DNA of 46,314 bases from Capsulimonadaceae bacterium (GTDB lineage Bacteria > Armatimonadota > Armatimonadia > Armatimonadales > Capsulimonadaceae): positions 1 to 46,314 of the forward strand of contig JARLGU010000002.1 in assembly GCA_031292625.1 (NCBI GenBank). The letters run 5' to 3'. Below are positions 26,645 through 36,300 of the stretch, one piece after another. The translations under genes were made by a program, and so were the position numbers. Position 1 is the stretch's first letter, and the number at the start of each line of letters is the position of its first letter. The notes below the pieces were generated by a model that saw only the letters and a program-made list of their open reading frames with translations, had not been told where the DNA came from and did not search any database.

Positions 26645-27844
26645 ATGGCAACCAAAGGCGGACTAACGGCGACTACGCCGCGCAAGGATCTTTTTGACGG
26701 CATTCAGATGGTCGGCAAGGCGGTCTCTACAAGGACGACGCTCCCGATATTGACCCACGTACTAATCAAGAAAGATGCCGAGACCGGCAAGATCTCGATT
26801 ACCGGCACCGATCTTAACATGTGGATCGAGCACACGCTGCCCACGGCCGCCAACGCGGCGCTTGGCGGACTGGGCGTTGGCGGAGCCGCGACCGCCCCCG
26901 CGCGCAACTTGACCGAATTGCTTTCCGCCATGCCGGAAGCAAATGTCGAGCTGCATGCCGAAGGCAGCGATGGACCGTCGTATGCCCTCCATCTGCGCTG
27001 CAACAAGGCGAACTACAAGCTGCTCGGTCTCGCGCCGGATGAGTTTCCGCCGGTCCCCCAGCTGCGCGCCGACACGACGTTCAAGGTGAAGCGCTCGGAC
27101 TTGCGCGAGGCGGTTAAACAAACGCTGTTCGCGGTAAGCGCCGATGAGTCGCGCCCGATCCTGACCGGCATCCTGCTCTCCTATAGCGCCGGCATCCTCC
27201 GCACGGTCGCCACCGACACGCACCGCCTCGCGGTTCGCGAGATCGAGACGATCGACGGCAACGGTCCTGACACGCACGGCGTCGCCCCGTCATCGGCCAT
27301 GTCGGAAATCCTGCGCATGGCGTCCGGCGACGACGGCTTCGTGACGGTTACGATCTGCGACAACCAGATCCAGTTCCGCGTCGACGACGAGAAGACCGGG
27401 GCCGGCACGACCCTGATTACGCGCTTGATCGAGGGCCAGTTCCCGTCGTATGAGCGTGTCATCCCTCAGGCCTGGGACAAGCGTCTTACGATTGAGCGCG
27501 AAGCCTTGCTACAGGCAATCCGCCGCGCCGCGATCGTCGCCCGCGAAGGCAGCGCGAACCGCGTCATCCTTCGATCGAGCAAGGAGGACGGCGAAGACAC
27601 GCTGACGATCACCGCGCAGAGCGGCAACATCGGCGATGCGCTCGAGCAGATCGAAATCGCCCGCGACGCCGACGAGCCCGATGTCGAGATTGCGTTCAAC
27701 GCCAAGTACCTGATCGACGTCCTCAGCGTCCTCGACTGCGCCGGTCTCTACCTGGAGCTCACCGAATCCCTCCGCCCCGGCGTCGTGCGGCCGACCGAGA
27801 GCACGGACTACTTCTGCGTCCTGATGCCGATGCAAGTCGTGTGA
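26645..27844 (+). CDS. dnaN: DNA polymerase III beta subunit (sliding clamp)
   Basis: A 399-residue protein with the three-domain clamp architecture: DLFDGIQMVGKAVSTRTTLPILTHVLI at the start, YKLLGLAPDEFPPVPQ and ESRPILTGILLSYSAGILRTVATDTHRLAVRE in the second domain, and YLIDVLSVLDC...STDYFCVLMPMQVV at the end. The ring-shaped dimer holds the polymerase on DNA and recruits partners through its cleft. A GGAGG Shine-Dalgarno precedes the ATG, and a TACAAT box lies at 26616-26621. dnaA and recF are not adjacent, so this is not the classical dnaA-dnaN origin arrangement, at least within this window. A short Gly/Ala-rich insertion (about residues 72-85) enlarges the first domain. Confidence 0.95.
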   Translation: MATKGGLTATTPRKDLFDGIQMVGKAVSTRTTLPILTHVLIKKDAETGKISITGTDLNMWIEHTLPTAANAALGGLGVGGAATAPARNLTELLSAMPEANVELHAEGSDGPSYALHLRCNKANYKLLGLAPDEFPPVPQLRADTTFKVKRSDLREAVKQTLFAVSADESRPILTGILLSYSAGILRTVATDTHRLAVREIETIDGNGPDTHGVAPSSAMSEILRMASGDDGFVTVTICDNQIQFRVDDEKTGAGTTLITRLIEGQFPSYERVIPQAWDKRLTIEREALLQAIRRAAIVAREGSANRVILRSSKEDGEDTLTITAQSGNIGDALEQIEIARDADEPDVEIAFNAKYLIDVLSVLDCAGLYLELTESLRPGVVRPTESTDYFCVLMPMQVV

Positions 27845-27868
27845 CCAGCGCTCCGTTGGACCGTTCTG

Positions 27869-27889
27869 CCCCGCGCGCCGAGCGCGGGG
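27869..27889 (+). terminator. GC-rich stem-loop after dnaN
   Basis: A perfect 8-bp stem (CCCCGCGC / GCGCGGGG) with a 5-base loop begins 25 bases after the dnaN stop. No T-run follows, so it is only a probable terminator. Confidence 0.45.
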
Positions 27890-27954
27890 ATGAAACGCGG
27901 CGGATATGGGCAAGAAGTGAAAGCATGAAGTAGCATGCCGAGGCCGCGACCCTC

Positions 27955-28578
27955 GTGAGGCTGACTCAAGAAATGTTTGATTATGACGTTGCGTTGTCCT
28001 TCGCGGGCGAAGAGCGAGATTACGTTAGTGCAGTGGCTGATGTTCTTCATCAGCTAGGCGTAAAGATATTTTACGACGAGTATGAGGCTGCAGGTCTTTG
28101 GGGAAAAGATCTGTATGAGCACTTGGACGACGTCTATCAGCGACGGTCGCAGTACTGCGTCTTATTCGCATCGAAGGCCTACGCCGAAAAAGTCTGGACA
28201 AACCACGAGCGGAAATGCGCCCAGGCGAGAGCCATCAGTCAAAAGGAGGAATATATATTGCCGGTGAGGTTCGACGAAACGCAGATACCAGGTCTTACTA
28301 CGACCGTTGGTTATCTAGACGCGAGGAAGCTACAACCATCTGAGGTTGCCCATTGCTTCTTGAAAAAGCTAAGCATAAACGCCGAGCTTGACGACCTATT
28401 AACGTACTTAAAGGCCGAACTTGTCGATTACGAGATCAACGTCACCGGTACGGAATTGACATTTAAATGCCCGTCCGAGCAATTCGAGGCGTCTTTTTCA
28501 GTGCGACTGATGTTGGAAATGCACCGCGCAAAAATGATTGACGAGATGTTTCTTGGCCCCTCGATTGTTCCATATTAG
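27955..28578 (+). CDS. TIR-domain protein
   Basis: A 207-residue protein from GTG 27955; ATG 27973 (MFDYDVALSF) is an alternative. Neither has a strong ribosome binding site. Residues 1-140 are a bacterial TIR domain: YDVALSFAGEERDYV forms the first strand and BB-like region, VKIFYDEYEAAGLWGKDLYEHLDDVY holds the likely catalytic-glutamate helix, then RSQYCVLFASKAYAEKVWTNHE and EYILPVRFDETQIPGL. The last ~60 residues form a small alpha/beta domain with no recognised match. Many bacterial TIR proteins cleave NAD+ in antiphage defence, but no classical Thoeris ThsA or other effector gene is adjacent, so it may act alone. It lies in a patch with two broken genes and toxin-antitoxin remnants. Confidence 0.85.
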   Translation: MRLTQEMFDYDVALSFAGEERDYVSAVADVLHQLGVKIFYDEYEAAGLWGKDLYEHLDDVYQRRSQYCVLFASKAYAEKVWTNHERKCAQARAISQKEEYILPVRFDETQIPGLTTTVGYLDARKLQPSEVAHCFLKKLSINAELDDLLTYLKAELVDYEINVTGTELTFKCPSEQFEASFSVRLMLEMHRAKMIDEMFLGPSIVPY

Positions 28579-28747
28579 GGCGCGAATGGCATTGCGATGG
28601 GAGGCTGTCCCGGCTTAGCGAACGGTCGGTGCTAATTCAAACGGCGTAAGCGGCGATCCTCGTCGGTAATCTTTCCAACTCAGAAGCGCAAGAAAATATC
28701 TACACAGCCTTACCGTTCCTTGCCCCACCTTTCACATAACCACCACC

Positions 28748-29322
28748 ATGCCTCAACTCAAACCAAAATCCGCCGACATATACCAGCTCAAGATAACGCT
28801 CTCTGGCACACGGCCGCCAATCTGGCGGCGGGTGGAGGTTCCAGCTACGATCCTCTCGGCGATGTCCACGACGTCATTCAGGCGTCAATGGGCTGGCATG
28901 ACATTCACCTTCACAGCTTTGTAACCTCCGATGGAGAGGAGTTCTCTCGCTCCTTCGCGGATGTCGAACTGGAGGCGGGCGTACGCGATGAGACGCGAAC
29001 GCCGTTGCGGCGAGTTTTGCCACGCGCCGGGGCGTGGATCCGCTATGTTTACGACTACGGAGACGATTGGGAGCACAAGGTTCTTTTAGAAAAGATCCTT
29101 CGCGCCAATCCGTTGGCAGTTTACCCGCGTCTGACCGCAGGGCGGCGCGCCTGTCCGCCGGAAGACTGCGGCGGCGCCTACGGATATGCGAGGTGGATCA
29201 GCCAAATTTCGGATGAGGATATGGTCAACGATGGCTTGATCCCGGCGAATTTCGATCCCGGAGAGTTCGATCTGCTTGAGTTCAACCAGCGACTATCCTC
29301 GTGGGTACCGATGCGAAAATGA
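28748..29322 (+). pseudogene. Frameshifted pRiA4b ORF-3-like protein
   Basis: The N-terminal part is encoded in the frame of ATG 28748 (YQLKITLSGTRPPIWRRVEVPATIL). The rest is encoded in the frame one base back (LGDVHDVIQASMGWHDIHLHSF, RYVYDYGDDWEHKVLLEKIL, RRACPPEDCGGAYGY, NFDPGEFDLLEFNQ). Together they give a complete pRiA4b ORF-3 family protein (PF07929). The switch falls at about 28849-28856 in ATCCTCTCGG, consistent with loss of one base in a CT-repeat. This is either a real inactivating mutation or a sequencing error. The family is common in accessory DNA and its function is not known. No good ribosome binding site precedes the ATG. Confidence 0.75.
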
Positions 29323-29572
29323 TCGCCTCACGACGCGGAAACGGAAACAGCCGCAGACGTTTCGCCGTCCACGGCAGCCGTGCTGCGTCGCCGGCAACAG
29401 GACGGAGCGTGGAGCCTGATGGCTCCGAGCGAGGTCGTCAGGCTTAACCGCAGGAAGGTAGCATGTGGAATACCGCGCGGAGGGCTTCTAACCAAACGTC
29501 CGAAATCCGGTCGTCATCGCCACATTTTGCGCGCGGCGCTCGTGACATGTTAGGCGGCGATTAGCGAGTTGG

Positions 29573-29578
29573 TATAAT
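29573..29578 (+). promoter_or_regulatory. TATAAT -10 box giving a leaderless BrnT-like transcript
   Basis: A perfect TATAAT lies only six bases before the GTG start of the BrnT-like frame, so transcription would begin at or next to the start codon. This matches the lack of a Shine-Dalgarno. The -35 region (TTAGGC, 29550-29555, 17-base spacing) is weak. Confidence 0.55.
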
Positions 29579-29584
29579 CAAGCT

Positions 29585-29866
29585 GTGGAGTTTGAGTGGG
29601 ATGAGGAAAAAGCGGCATCGAACGCCCGAAAGCACGGGGTGACTTTCGCGGAGGCTGCAATGGTCTTTGGCGACCCACTCGCAATCACATTCGGTGATCC
29701 AGATCACTCCGGCGAGGAGGAGCGATTTATTACTATCGGCTAATCCGTGCGTATCCGCCTGGTGGTCGTGTCCCACACCGATCGGCAGGGACGCTTGCGG
29801 ATAATCAGCGCGCGAAAAGCCACTCGAACGGAGCAAGCAATATACGAAGATGAAAAAGCACCCTAG
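29585..29866 (+). pseudogene. BrnT-like toxin gene interrupted by a stop codon
   Basis: The frame from GTG 29585 encodes a BrnT/DUF497-type ribonuclease toxin: VEFEWDEEKAASNARKHGVTFAEAAMVF, then DPLAITFGDPDHSGEEERFITIG. It is then stopped by TAA at 29741-29743. The same frame continues with the family's C-terminal half (SVRIRLVVVSHTDRQGRLRIISARKATR) up to TAG at 29864-29866. One base change in the codon after ITIG would explain it. The downstream antitoxin-like gene overlaps its end (ATG 29850), as in intact loci. The truncated 52-residue product lacks the second half of the fold, so the toxin is probably dead, unless the stop is an assembly error. Confidence 0.75.
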
Positions 29867-30050
29867 AAAGAGCGACGAACTTAGGCCCGAATACACTGCT
29901 GACGTGCTCGGTCGCGGCGTGCGCGGCAAATACCTTAAGCAGTTCAATGCTGGCACGAATCTGGTGCTTTTGGCGCCTGATGTCGCCGCTGCTTTTCCGA
30001 CCGAGCAAGCAGTAAACGAAGCACTCCGCTCGCTTTTGAAGTCCGCTTAG
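29850..30050 (+). CDS. Antitoxin-like partner of the BrnT-type toxin
   Basis: A 66-residue protein (MKKHPRKSDELRPEYTADVL, then GVRGKYLKQFNAGTNLVLLAPDVAAAFPTEQAVNEALRSLL) of the type often found directly after DUF497/BrnT toxins. The C-terminal part probably forms a ribbon-helix or helix pair for DNA binding, with the N-terminal part contacting the toxin. Its start overlaps the 3' end of the interrupted toxin frame by 17 bases, so translation would normally be coupled. It appears intact although its toxin is broken, which is a stable end state for a decaying toxin-antitoxin pair. Confidence 0.75.
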   Translation: MKKHPRKSDELRPEYTADVLGRGVRGKYLKQFNAGTNLVLLAPDVAAAFPTEQAVNEALRSLLKSA

Positions 30051-30242
30051 GACGTCTTGCGCCCGATGATCTCGTTCGCCGGCGCGTTCGTGAAGACGAT
30101 GCCGACCGGCGCACTTGAATCCCGTACGCCTGAACGTGAACGCCGGAGATCGCCGGCAAACCTTGCACACCACGCAAGTCGTGCTCGCCGCGAAAAGGAT
30201 GGTTTGGGACGGCAGCGGCTGGCACGCGGTTGCCGCCGATTG

Positions 30243-30279
30243 AAAAAGCGGCTCATCGCGCTTCTGACGCGATGAGCCG
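30243..30279 (-). terminator. Rho-independent terminator of the giant repeat-protein gene
   Basis: Read on the minus strand, a perfect 12-bp stem (CGGCTCATCGCG / CGCGATGAGCCG, 7-base loop) is followed by CTTTTT. It lies about 30 bases after the stop codon at 30307. Confidence 0.85.
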
Positions 30280-30306
30280 GATACGATTCCACCAGCCGCC
30301 TGCTCC

Positions 30307-33300
30307 CTACGTAGACGATTTGCCGGCGCCGGGCTGGATGGCGATGATCTGGGTCGAAACACCGCCCGCGGTAATGTTGACCTCGGTGCCAGTGCTCGTT
30401 CCCGTGTAGTATCCGAAGAGCGTAACGGTCGCCGTTGTTGTGCCTGCCGGTACGGTTATGGTTGGCGGGACACTCACGTTCGACGGCGAACTGCTGGTTA
30501 GCGGCACGGCGAAGCCTCCCGTCGGCGCGGGGCTCGACAGGTTGACGGTGAATTGGAACGATTGCCCGCTCTGAATCTGCCCCTTGTTGATGCTGGTGCT
30601 ATAGACTGTAGGCGCTGTAATCGTGAACTGCTGCGTCATCTGCTGGCCGTGATAGCTTGCGGTTATGGTGACGAGCGTGTTTACGGCGACAGGTTGGGTG
30701 AGGATCGTGAACATCCCGATCGTTCCGTTGGCGGGAACGGTGACGGTCGTCGGGCTCACGGTCGCAGTCGCGTTGCTTGATCCAACCGTGACCGAGATGC
30801 CGGGGTTCGATACGAACTTGGTTGTGACCGATCCTGACAGCGACTGCCCGCCGACTACGACCGTGTTGGCTAGCCACAGATTAGACAGCTGTGGAACGCC
30901 AACATTGATCGGCGCGCTCGTTCCGGTCACGGCGGCGCTTGTCGTGTCGGTTGCGGTGAGCGTTTGGTTGCCAACCGTATTAAGCGTAGCGGTGAACGTC
31001 TTGACGCCGTTCGTGAGCGTGGAGTTGGCCGGGAGCGACGCCGCGCCATCGCTCGACTTGAACTTGACCGTTCCCTTATAGCCGGTCGCCGTGTTGCCGT
31101 AGGCATCAAGCGCGGTTGACGTGAAGCTGAATGATGAACCGGTCGTCGCGAACGCTGGGACCGAGAGGCTAAAGTGCGTCGCCGCCCCTGGAGCGACGTT
31201 GATTGGTGCGCTCGTGCCCTTGATACTGCTTGTTGTCGTATCCGTCGCCGTGATGGTCTGGCTGCCAGCCGTCACGAGTGTCGCGCTGAACGTGCCGGCG
31301 CCGCTCGTAAGCGAAGAGTTCGCAGGCAGCAAGACGCCCGCGCCGGAATCTGTTGACGTAAATCCGACAGTACCGCCGTAGCCCGTCGCGGTGTTGCCAT
31401 ATGCGTCGAAAGCGGTGACTGTGAAGCTCAACGCCGTCCCGGCCGTTGCCGTGCTCGGAGCCGAGAGCGTAAAGTGAGTCGCCGCGCCAGGCCCGACGGT
31501 GATCGTGCCGCTGGTTCCAGTGATGCTCGACGTTGTCGCGTCGGTCGCGGTAATCGTCTGGCTGCCAGCGGTTTTCAGCGTCGCGCTGAAAGTGCTCGTG
31601 CCGTTGGTCAACGTGGCGTTCGCGGGAAGCGAGGCCGCGCCGTCGGTCGATGTGAAGTGGACCGTGCCGCCGTATCCGGTTGCCGTATTTCCGAACGCGT
31701 CAAGCGCGGTGACCGTGAAGCTCAACGCCGTCCCTGCCGTTGCCGTGCCTGGCGCCGAGACCGTAAAGTGAGTCGCCGCACCAGGGTTGACGGTGATCGG
31801 CCCGCTGGTTCCGGTGATGCTCGACGTTGCCGTGTCGGTCGCGGTAATCGTCCGGCTGCCAACGGTCTTGAGCGTCGCGCTGAAAGTGCCCGTGCCGTTG
31901 GTCAACGTGGCGTTGGCGGGAAGCGAGGCCGCGCCGTCGGTCGATGTGAAGTGAACCGTGCCGCTGTAGCCGGTTGCCGTATTTCCGAACGCGTCAAGCG
32001 CGGTGACCGTGAAGCTCAACGCCGTTCCGGCCGTTGCCGTACCTGGCGTCGAGAGCGTAAAGTGAGTCGCCGCGCCAGGTCCGACGCTGATCGTGCCAGA
32101 CGTACCGCTGATGCTCGATGTCGCCGTATCGGTCGCCGTGATTGTTTGGGAGCCGGCCGTGACGAGGGTCGCGCCGTTCGTGAACGTGTGGAGGCCGTTG
32201 TCGCCGCTGGTAAACGTGTAGTCGGATGGCAGCGATGAACCCGCTCCAGAGTCCGTCTTCGTGAAGTGGACCGTGCCCCGGTAGCCGGTTGCCGCGTTGC
32301 CATACTGGTCGAGCGCGGAGACTGTGAAGCTCAACGCGGTCCCGGCCGTTGCCGTGCCTGGCGCCGAGACCGTAAAGTGCGTCGCGGCTGCCGCGCTCAC
32401 GCTAATCGATCCGCTGCTCCCCTTGATGGTGCTCGTCGACGCGTCGGTTGCCGTGATTGTCTGGCTACCGGCCGTGACGAGGGTCGCACTGAAAGCGCCC
32501 GTGCCATTGGTCAGGGTTGCGTCTGCCGGAAGCGTCGCCGCGGCGTCTGTCGATGTGAAGTGGACCGTGCCGGTGTAGCCGGTCGCGGTGTTGCCGTTTG
32601 CATCCAGCGCCGTGATCGTGAAGCTGAACGCTGTGCCTGCCGTTGCCGTGCCCGGAGCCGAGAGCGTAAAGTGAGTCGCGGGGCCTGGACCAACGGTTAT
32701 TCCGCTGCTCGCGCCTGTGATGCTTGAATTGCTCGTATCTGTTGCCGTGATCGTCTGACTGCCAGACGTAACCAACGTGGCGCTTAACGTGCCCGTTCCG
32801 TTCGTAAGCGGTCCGTCCCCAGGCAGCGAAACTCCACCGGCCGCGTCTGTAGTCGTGTAGTGAAGGACGCCGCTGTAGCCGGTCGCGGTGTTGCCGAATT
32901 GGTCGAGAGCGGTAACCGTGAAGCTGAACGCCGCTCCGGACGTTGCGGTGCTCGGCGCAACGACGCCGATGTGCGTCGCGGCAGCCGGGCTGATGGTAAA
33001 TGTGTTGCTTGTCACCGTCATGGAAGCATTTGCCGTATCGGTTGCCGTGATCGTCTGACTGCCGGCAGTGACGAGGGTCGAGATGAACGCGCCGAGACCT
33101 GAAGTCAATGTCGAGTCGGCCGGTAACGACACGCCAGCTCCAGAGTCGGTGCACGTGAAGTGAATCGTTCCCGCATATCCGGACGCGACATTGCCATAGG
33201 CATCCAAGGCCGATACGCTCAATGAGAACGGTATTCCGGCCGTCGTATTCGGGATCATTGACATCGCTAAATGAGTCGCGGAGCCGGGACTGACATTAAT

Positions 33301-36300
33301 CGATCCGCTGGTTCCCTTAATGCTGCTCGTCGTCGTGTCGGTTGCTGTAATTGTCTGGAGCCTCGACGTTTTGAGCGTTGCGCTGAGCGTGCCGGCGCCG
33401 CTTGTCAGCGCTGCGTCTGCCGGCAGCGTCGCCTGGCCGTCCGTCGACGTATAGTGAACGACGCCCGTATAACCCGTCGCGGTGTTGCCGGCGTCGTCGA
33501 GCGCAGTTACCGTGATGCTAAAGGCAACTCCGGCCGTTGCGCTGCTTGGAGCGGAGACGGCAAAGTGAGTCGCCGCGCCTGGGCTGACAGTGATCGTGCC
33601 GCTGGTTCCGGTGATGCTCGACACGTCCGTGTCGGTCGCTGTTATCGTCTGCGAACCGACGCTGTCAAGCGTCGTCTGGAAAGACCCCGCGCCGTTTGTG
33701 AGCGTGCTGCTCGAGTGGAGGAGGGCGGCGGCGGCCGTCGTTGAGAATTCAATAGTACCGCCATACCCGGTAGCCTTGGCTCCGGTCGAGTCAAGGGCCG
33801 TAACCGTGATTAAGAACGGCGTGCCAGCTGTCGCGGTTGTAGGAGCGGATACGCTGAAGTGCGTCACGACGGTATATGTCGCGACTGCCGCCGAGCTGCT
33901 CGTATAGCCAGTCGCGACCGCAATGGCCTTAACCGTCTCATTTGCGGTTAAAGTGAGCTCGCCCGTATAGCGAGTCGAGCCCGTGGTTGGCGTCGAGTTG
34001 TCAGTCGTGTAGTAGATCGCGAACCCGGGCGCACTGGATATCGAGCTGTCGGTGATCGCCACGGTCTGGCCCGAGCTGACCGTTCCCGAGGCAGGTCCAA
34101 TCGTAGGCGTCGGCGCAGTTTGCACAACCACTGCCGTGCCGAACTTCGCGACGAAGCCAGCTTCGTTGCCGCTCGCCGTCCTGATCGTCGTATCGTAGGC
34201 GCCTGCTGTAACCGGGAAGTTGGTGGACGTCGCGTAGCCCGCAATGTAGACATTGTTGTTTGAGTCGACCGCGATAGCGCTGCTAGTATCGGACCCGGAA
34301 CCTCCCAGATACGTCGAGTAGACGAGCGATTTGCCGTCTGGAGCGAGCTCAGTCATGAATGCGCTGTCGGCGCCCTTTAGAGTGGTCTGATACGCGTCCG
34401 TGGTCGTCGGCCAGTTCGTGCAGGTCGTGTTGCCAGACACATACACATTGCCGCTTGAGTCAACCGCGATACTGTTTGGGTTATTGAACGGTCCGGCGCC
34501 GTTGAGAAAAGTCGAAAAGACAAGAGCCATACCTGTCGAATTCAACTTGGTGACAAATCCTCCCTCGTCGGTGGATAGAAAGGCCGTTTGGAACGCGCCG
34601 AAGGTAACAGGATACGTATTCACATCCGTATTTCCGCAGAAGTAGGCGTTACCGCTCGTATCTATGCAGAGCGCATAAAGCTCGTCGGCGACCGTGCTGC
34701 CAACGAGCGTGCCATAGACTTCCGCGGAACCTGCTGGATTTAGCTTAACCACGAAGGTGTTGGCAAGTCCGCTGAGAGACCGTTGATAGGCGCCCGATGT
34801 TGTCGGGAAGTTCGATGATTCCGTAAAGCCGCCAACATAGGCGTTGCCGCTCGAGTCGACCGCAATGGCGTTCGCGCCATCCTGACCATTCCCGCCTAAG
34901 TATGTCGAATACACGAGTCCCGTGCCGGTCGAGTTTACCTTGCTCACGGCTGCGTGGTACTGCGTGCTTTGAGGATCGGTTGATTGGAAAGAACCCGAGG
35001 TTGTTGGATAGTCCGTTGAACCTTCGAAAACAGATATATACGCATTCCCGTTTGAATCCACGGCAATGCCGGTGCCCGAATCCCCGCCGCTTCCACCCAC
35101 GAAGGTCGAGTAAAGCAGCTCGGAACCCGACGCGCTCACCTTGGCGACAAACGGCTTATAGTTAGAGCCAACACTCCTCTGAAACGCGCCTGACGTGGTC
35201 GGAAAGTTCGTGGAATACGCGGTCCCCGTAATGTACGCATTGCCGCTTGAATCCAGCGCAATGCCCGCGCCAGAATCGCCGCTGCCGCCGCCGATGTACG
35301 TCGAAAAAACCAGGCCTGAGCCCGCTGCATTCAGTTTGGTTACGTATGCGTTCCCGCCGCCGTTAACGGTCTGATAAGAACCGGATGTGGTCGGAAAGTC
35401 GCTCGACCCATCAGCGCCGGTCACGTATGCGTTGCCGCCGGAGTCTACGGCGATTCCGTTGCATATATCATTGCCATCGGAGCCGCCGAGGTACGTGGAA
35501 TACGCCAGCGCTGGGTCGATCACGAGGGGGCGCGCCGCATCGTACTTTGCGACCGCGAAACGAACAGAGGAACCGTTTGCGGCGAGCACGTAGCTACCCG
35601 CGACCGGCTTGCGACGCCCGGCGGAGTCCAGCTGATAGACAACCGGCTTCTTCCAAACGACATCGCCATTAGGCAGGCCAAGCGCTAGATCGCCGCTCCC
35701 CGTTAGGCGCACGGATTTCGCGCCAGAGAATGTCAGCTCAACTCTAGACGGATCGCCTCCCGGCATGACGACGAAATCGTATTCCAATCGGCCGTTCGTG
35801 TCGTAATAAACCAGATCGACGCTCTTGTAAATGTCCCGGAATGCAATTCGGCGGTAAGTCGGAATATTCGTGTGCCACTTCTTGGGGTCGTTGCCTATGA
35901 AATAATTGACCTTGCCCGGCAACTCGTCCAGGCCGCAAGCCTTTGCGTCGGCATTCGCGCCAGCAACGCCCATTCTAAGCACTGTAATCGTACGCTTTGC
36001 TTGCGTGCGCCGGAAGCGGGCTCCCGGATCCTTTGGGTCTAATCTTCGAGGCTGGGGCGACGAATGGGTCAAGCTCAGGACGGCTTCCGTGCCGGTAAGG
36101 TAGAGCGTTTGACCCGCGCCATGCGTAATGAACTTGACTCGCTTATCCGTCTGACCTTCGTTGGGCTCGAATTGCAGCGGCAGCCGGCCATACCCGGCCG
36201 CCAGAGACTTTCGCATCGCCGAATTGCTGTCAATCCGGCCTGCGGCCCTTGCTGGCGGAGCGACAAGCAAAACAAGGGCTACGATGGCCGCTGCGATTGT

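Noticed and set aside
28748-29322. Programmed frameshifting in the pRiA4b-like gene
   Set aside because: No slippery heptamer or downstream structure is obvious and the family is normally a single frame; mutation or sequence error is simpler.
30051-30240. Short frames in the gap after the antitoxin, one ending VVLAAKRMVWDGSGWHAV
   Set aside because: No start codon or signal, and no family recognised; possibly a gene remnant but not supportable.
31474-33744. Long plus-strand frames opposite the giant gene
   Set aside because: They repeat with the ~297-bp period of the minus-strand repeats and are antisense shadows.
30893-33864. CRISPR-like periodicity
   Set aside because: The ~297-bp period is coding and encodes Ig-like domains; no short repeat-spacer pattern exists in the window.
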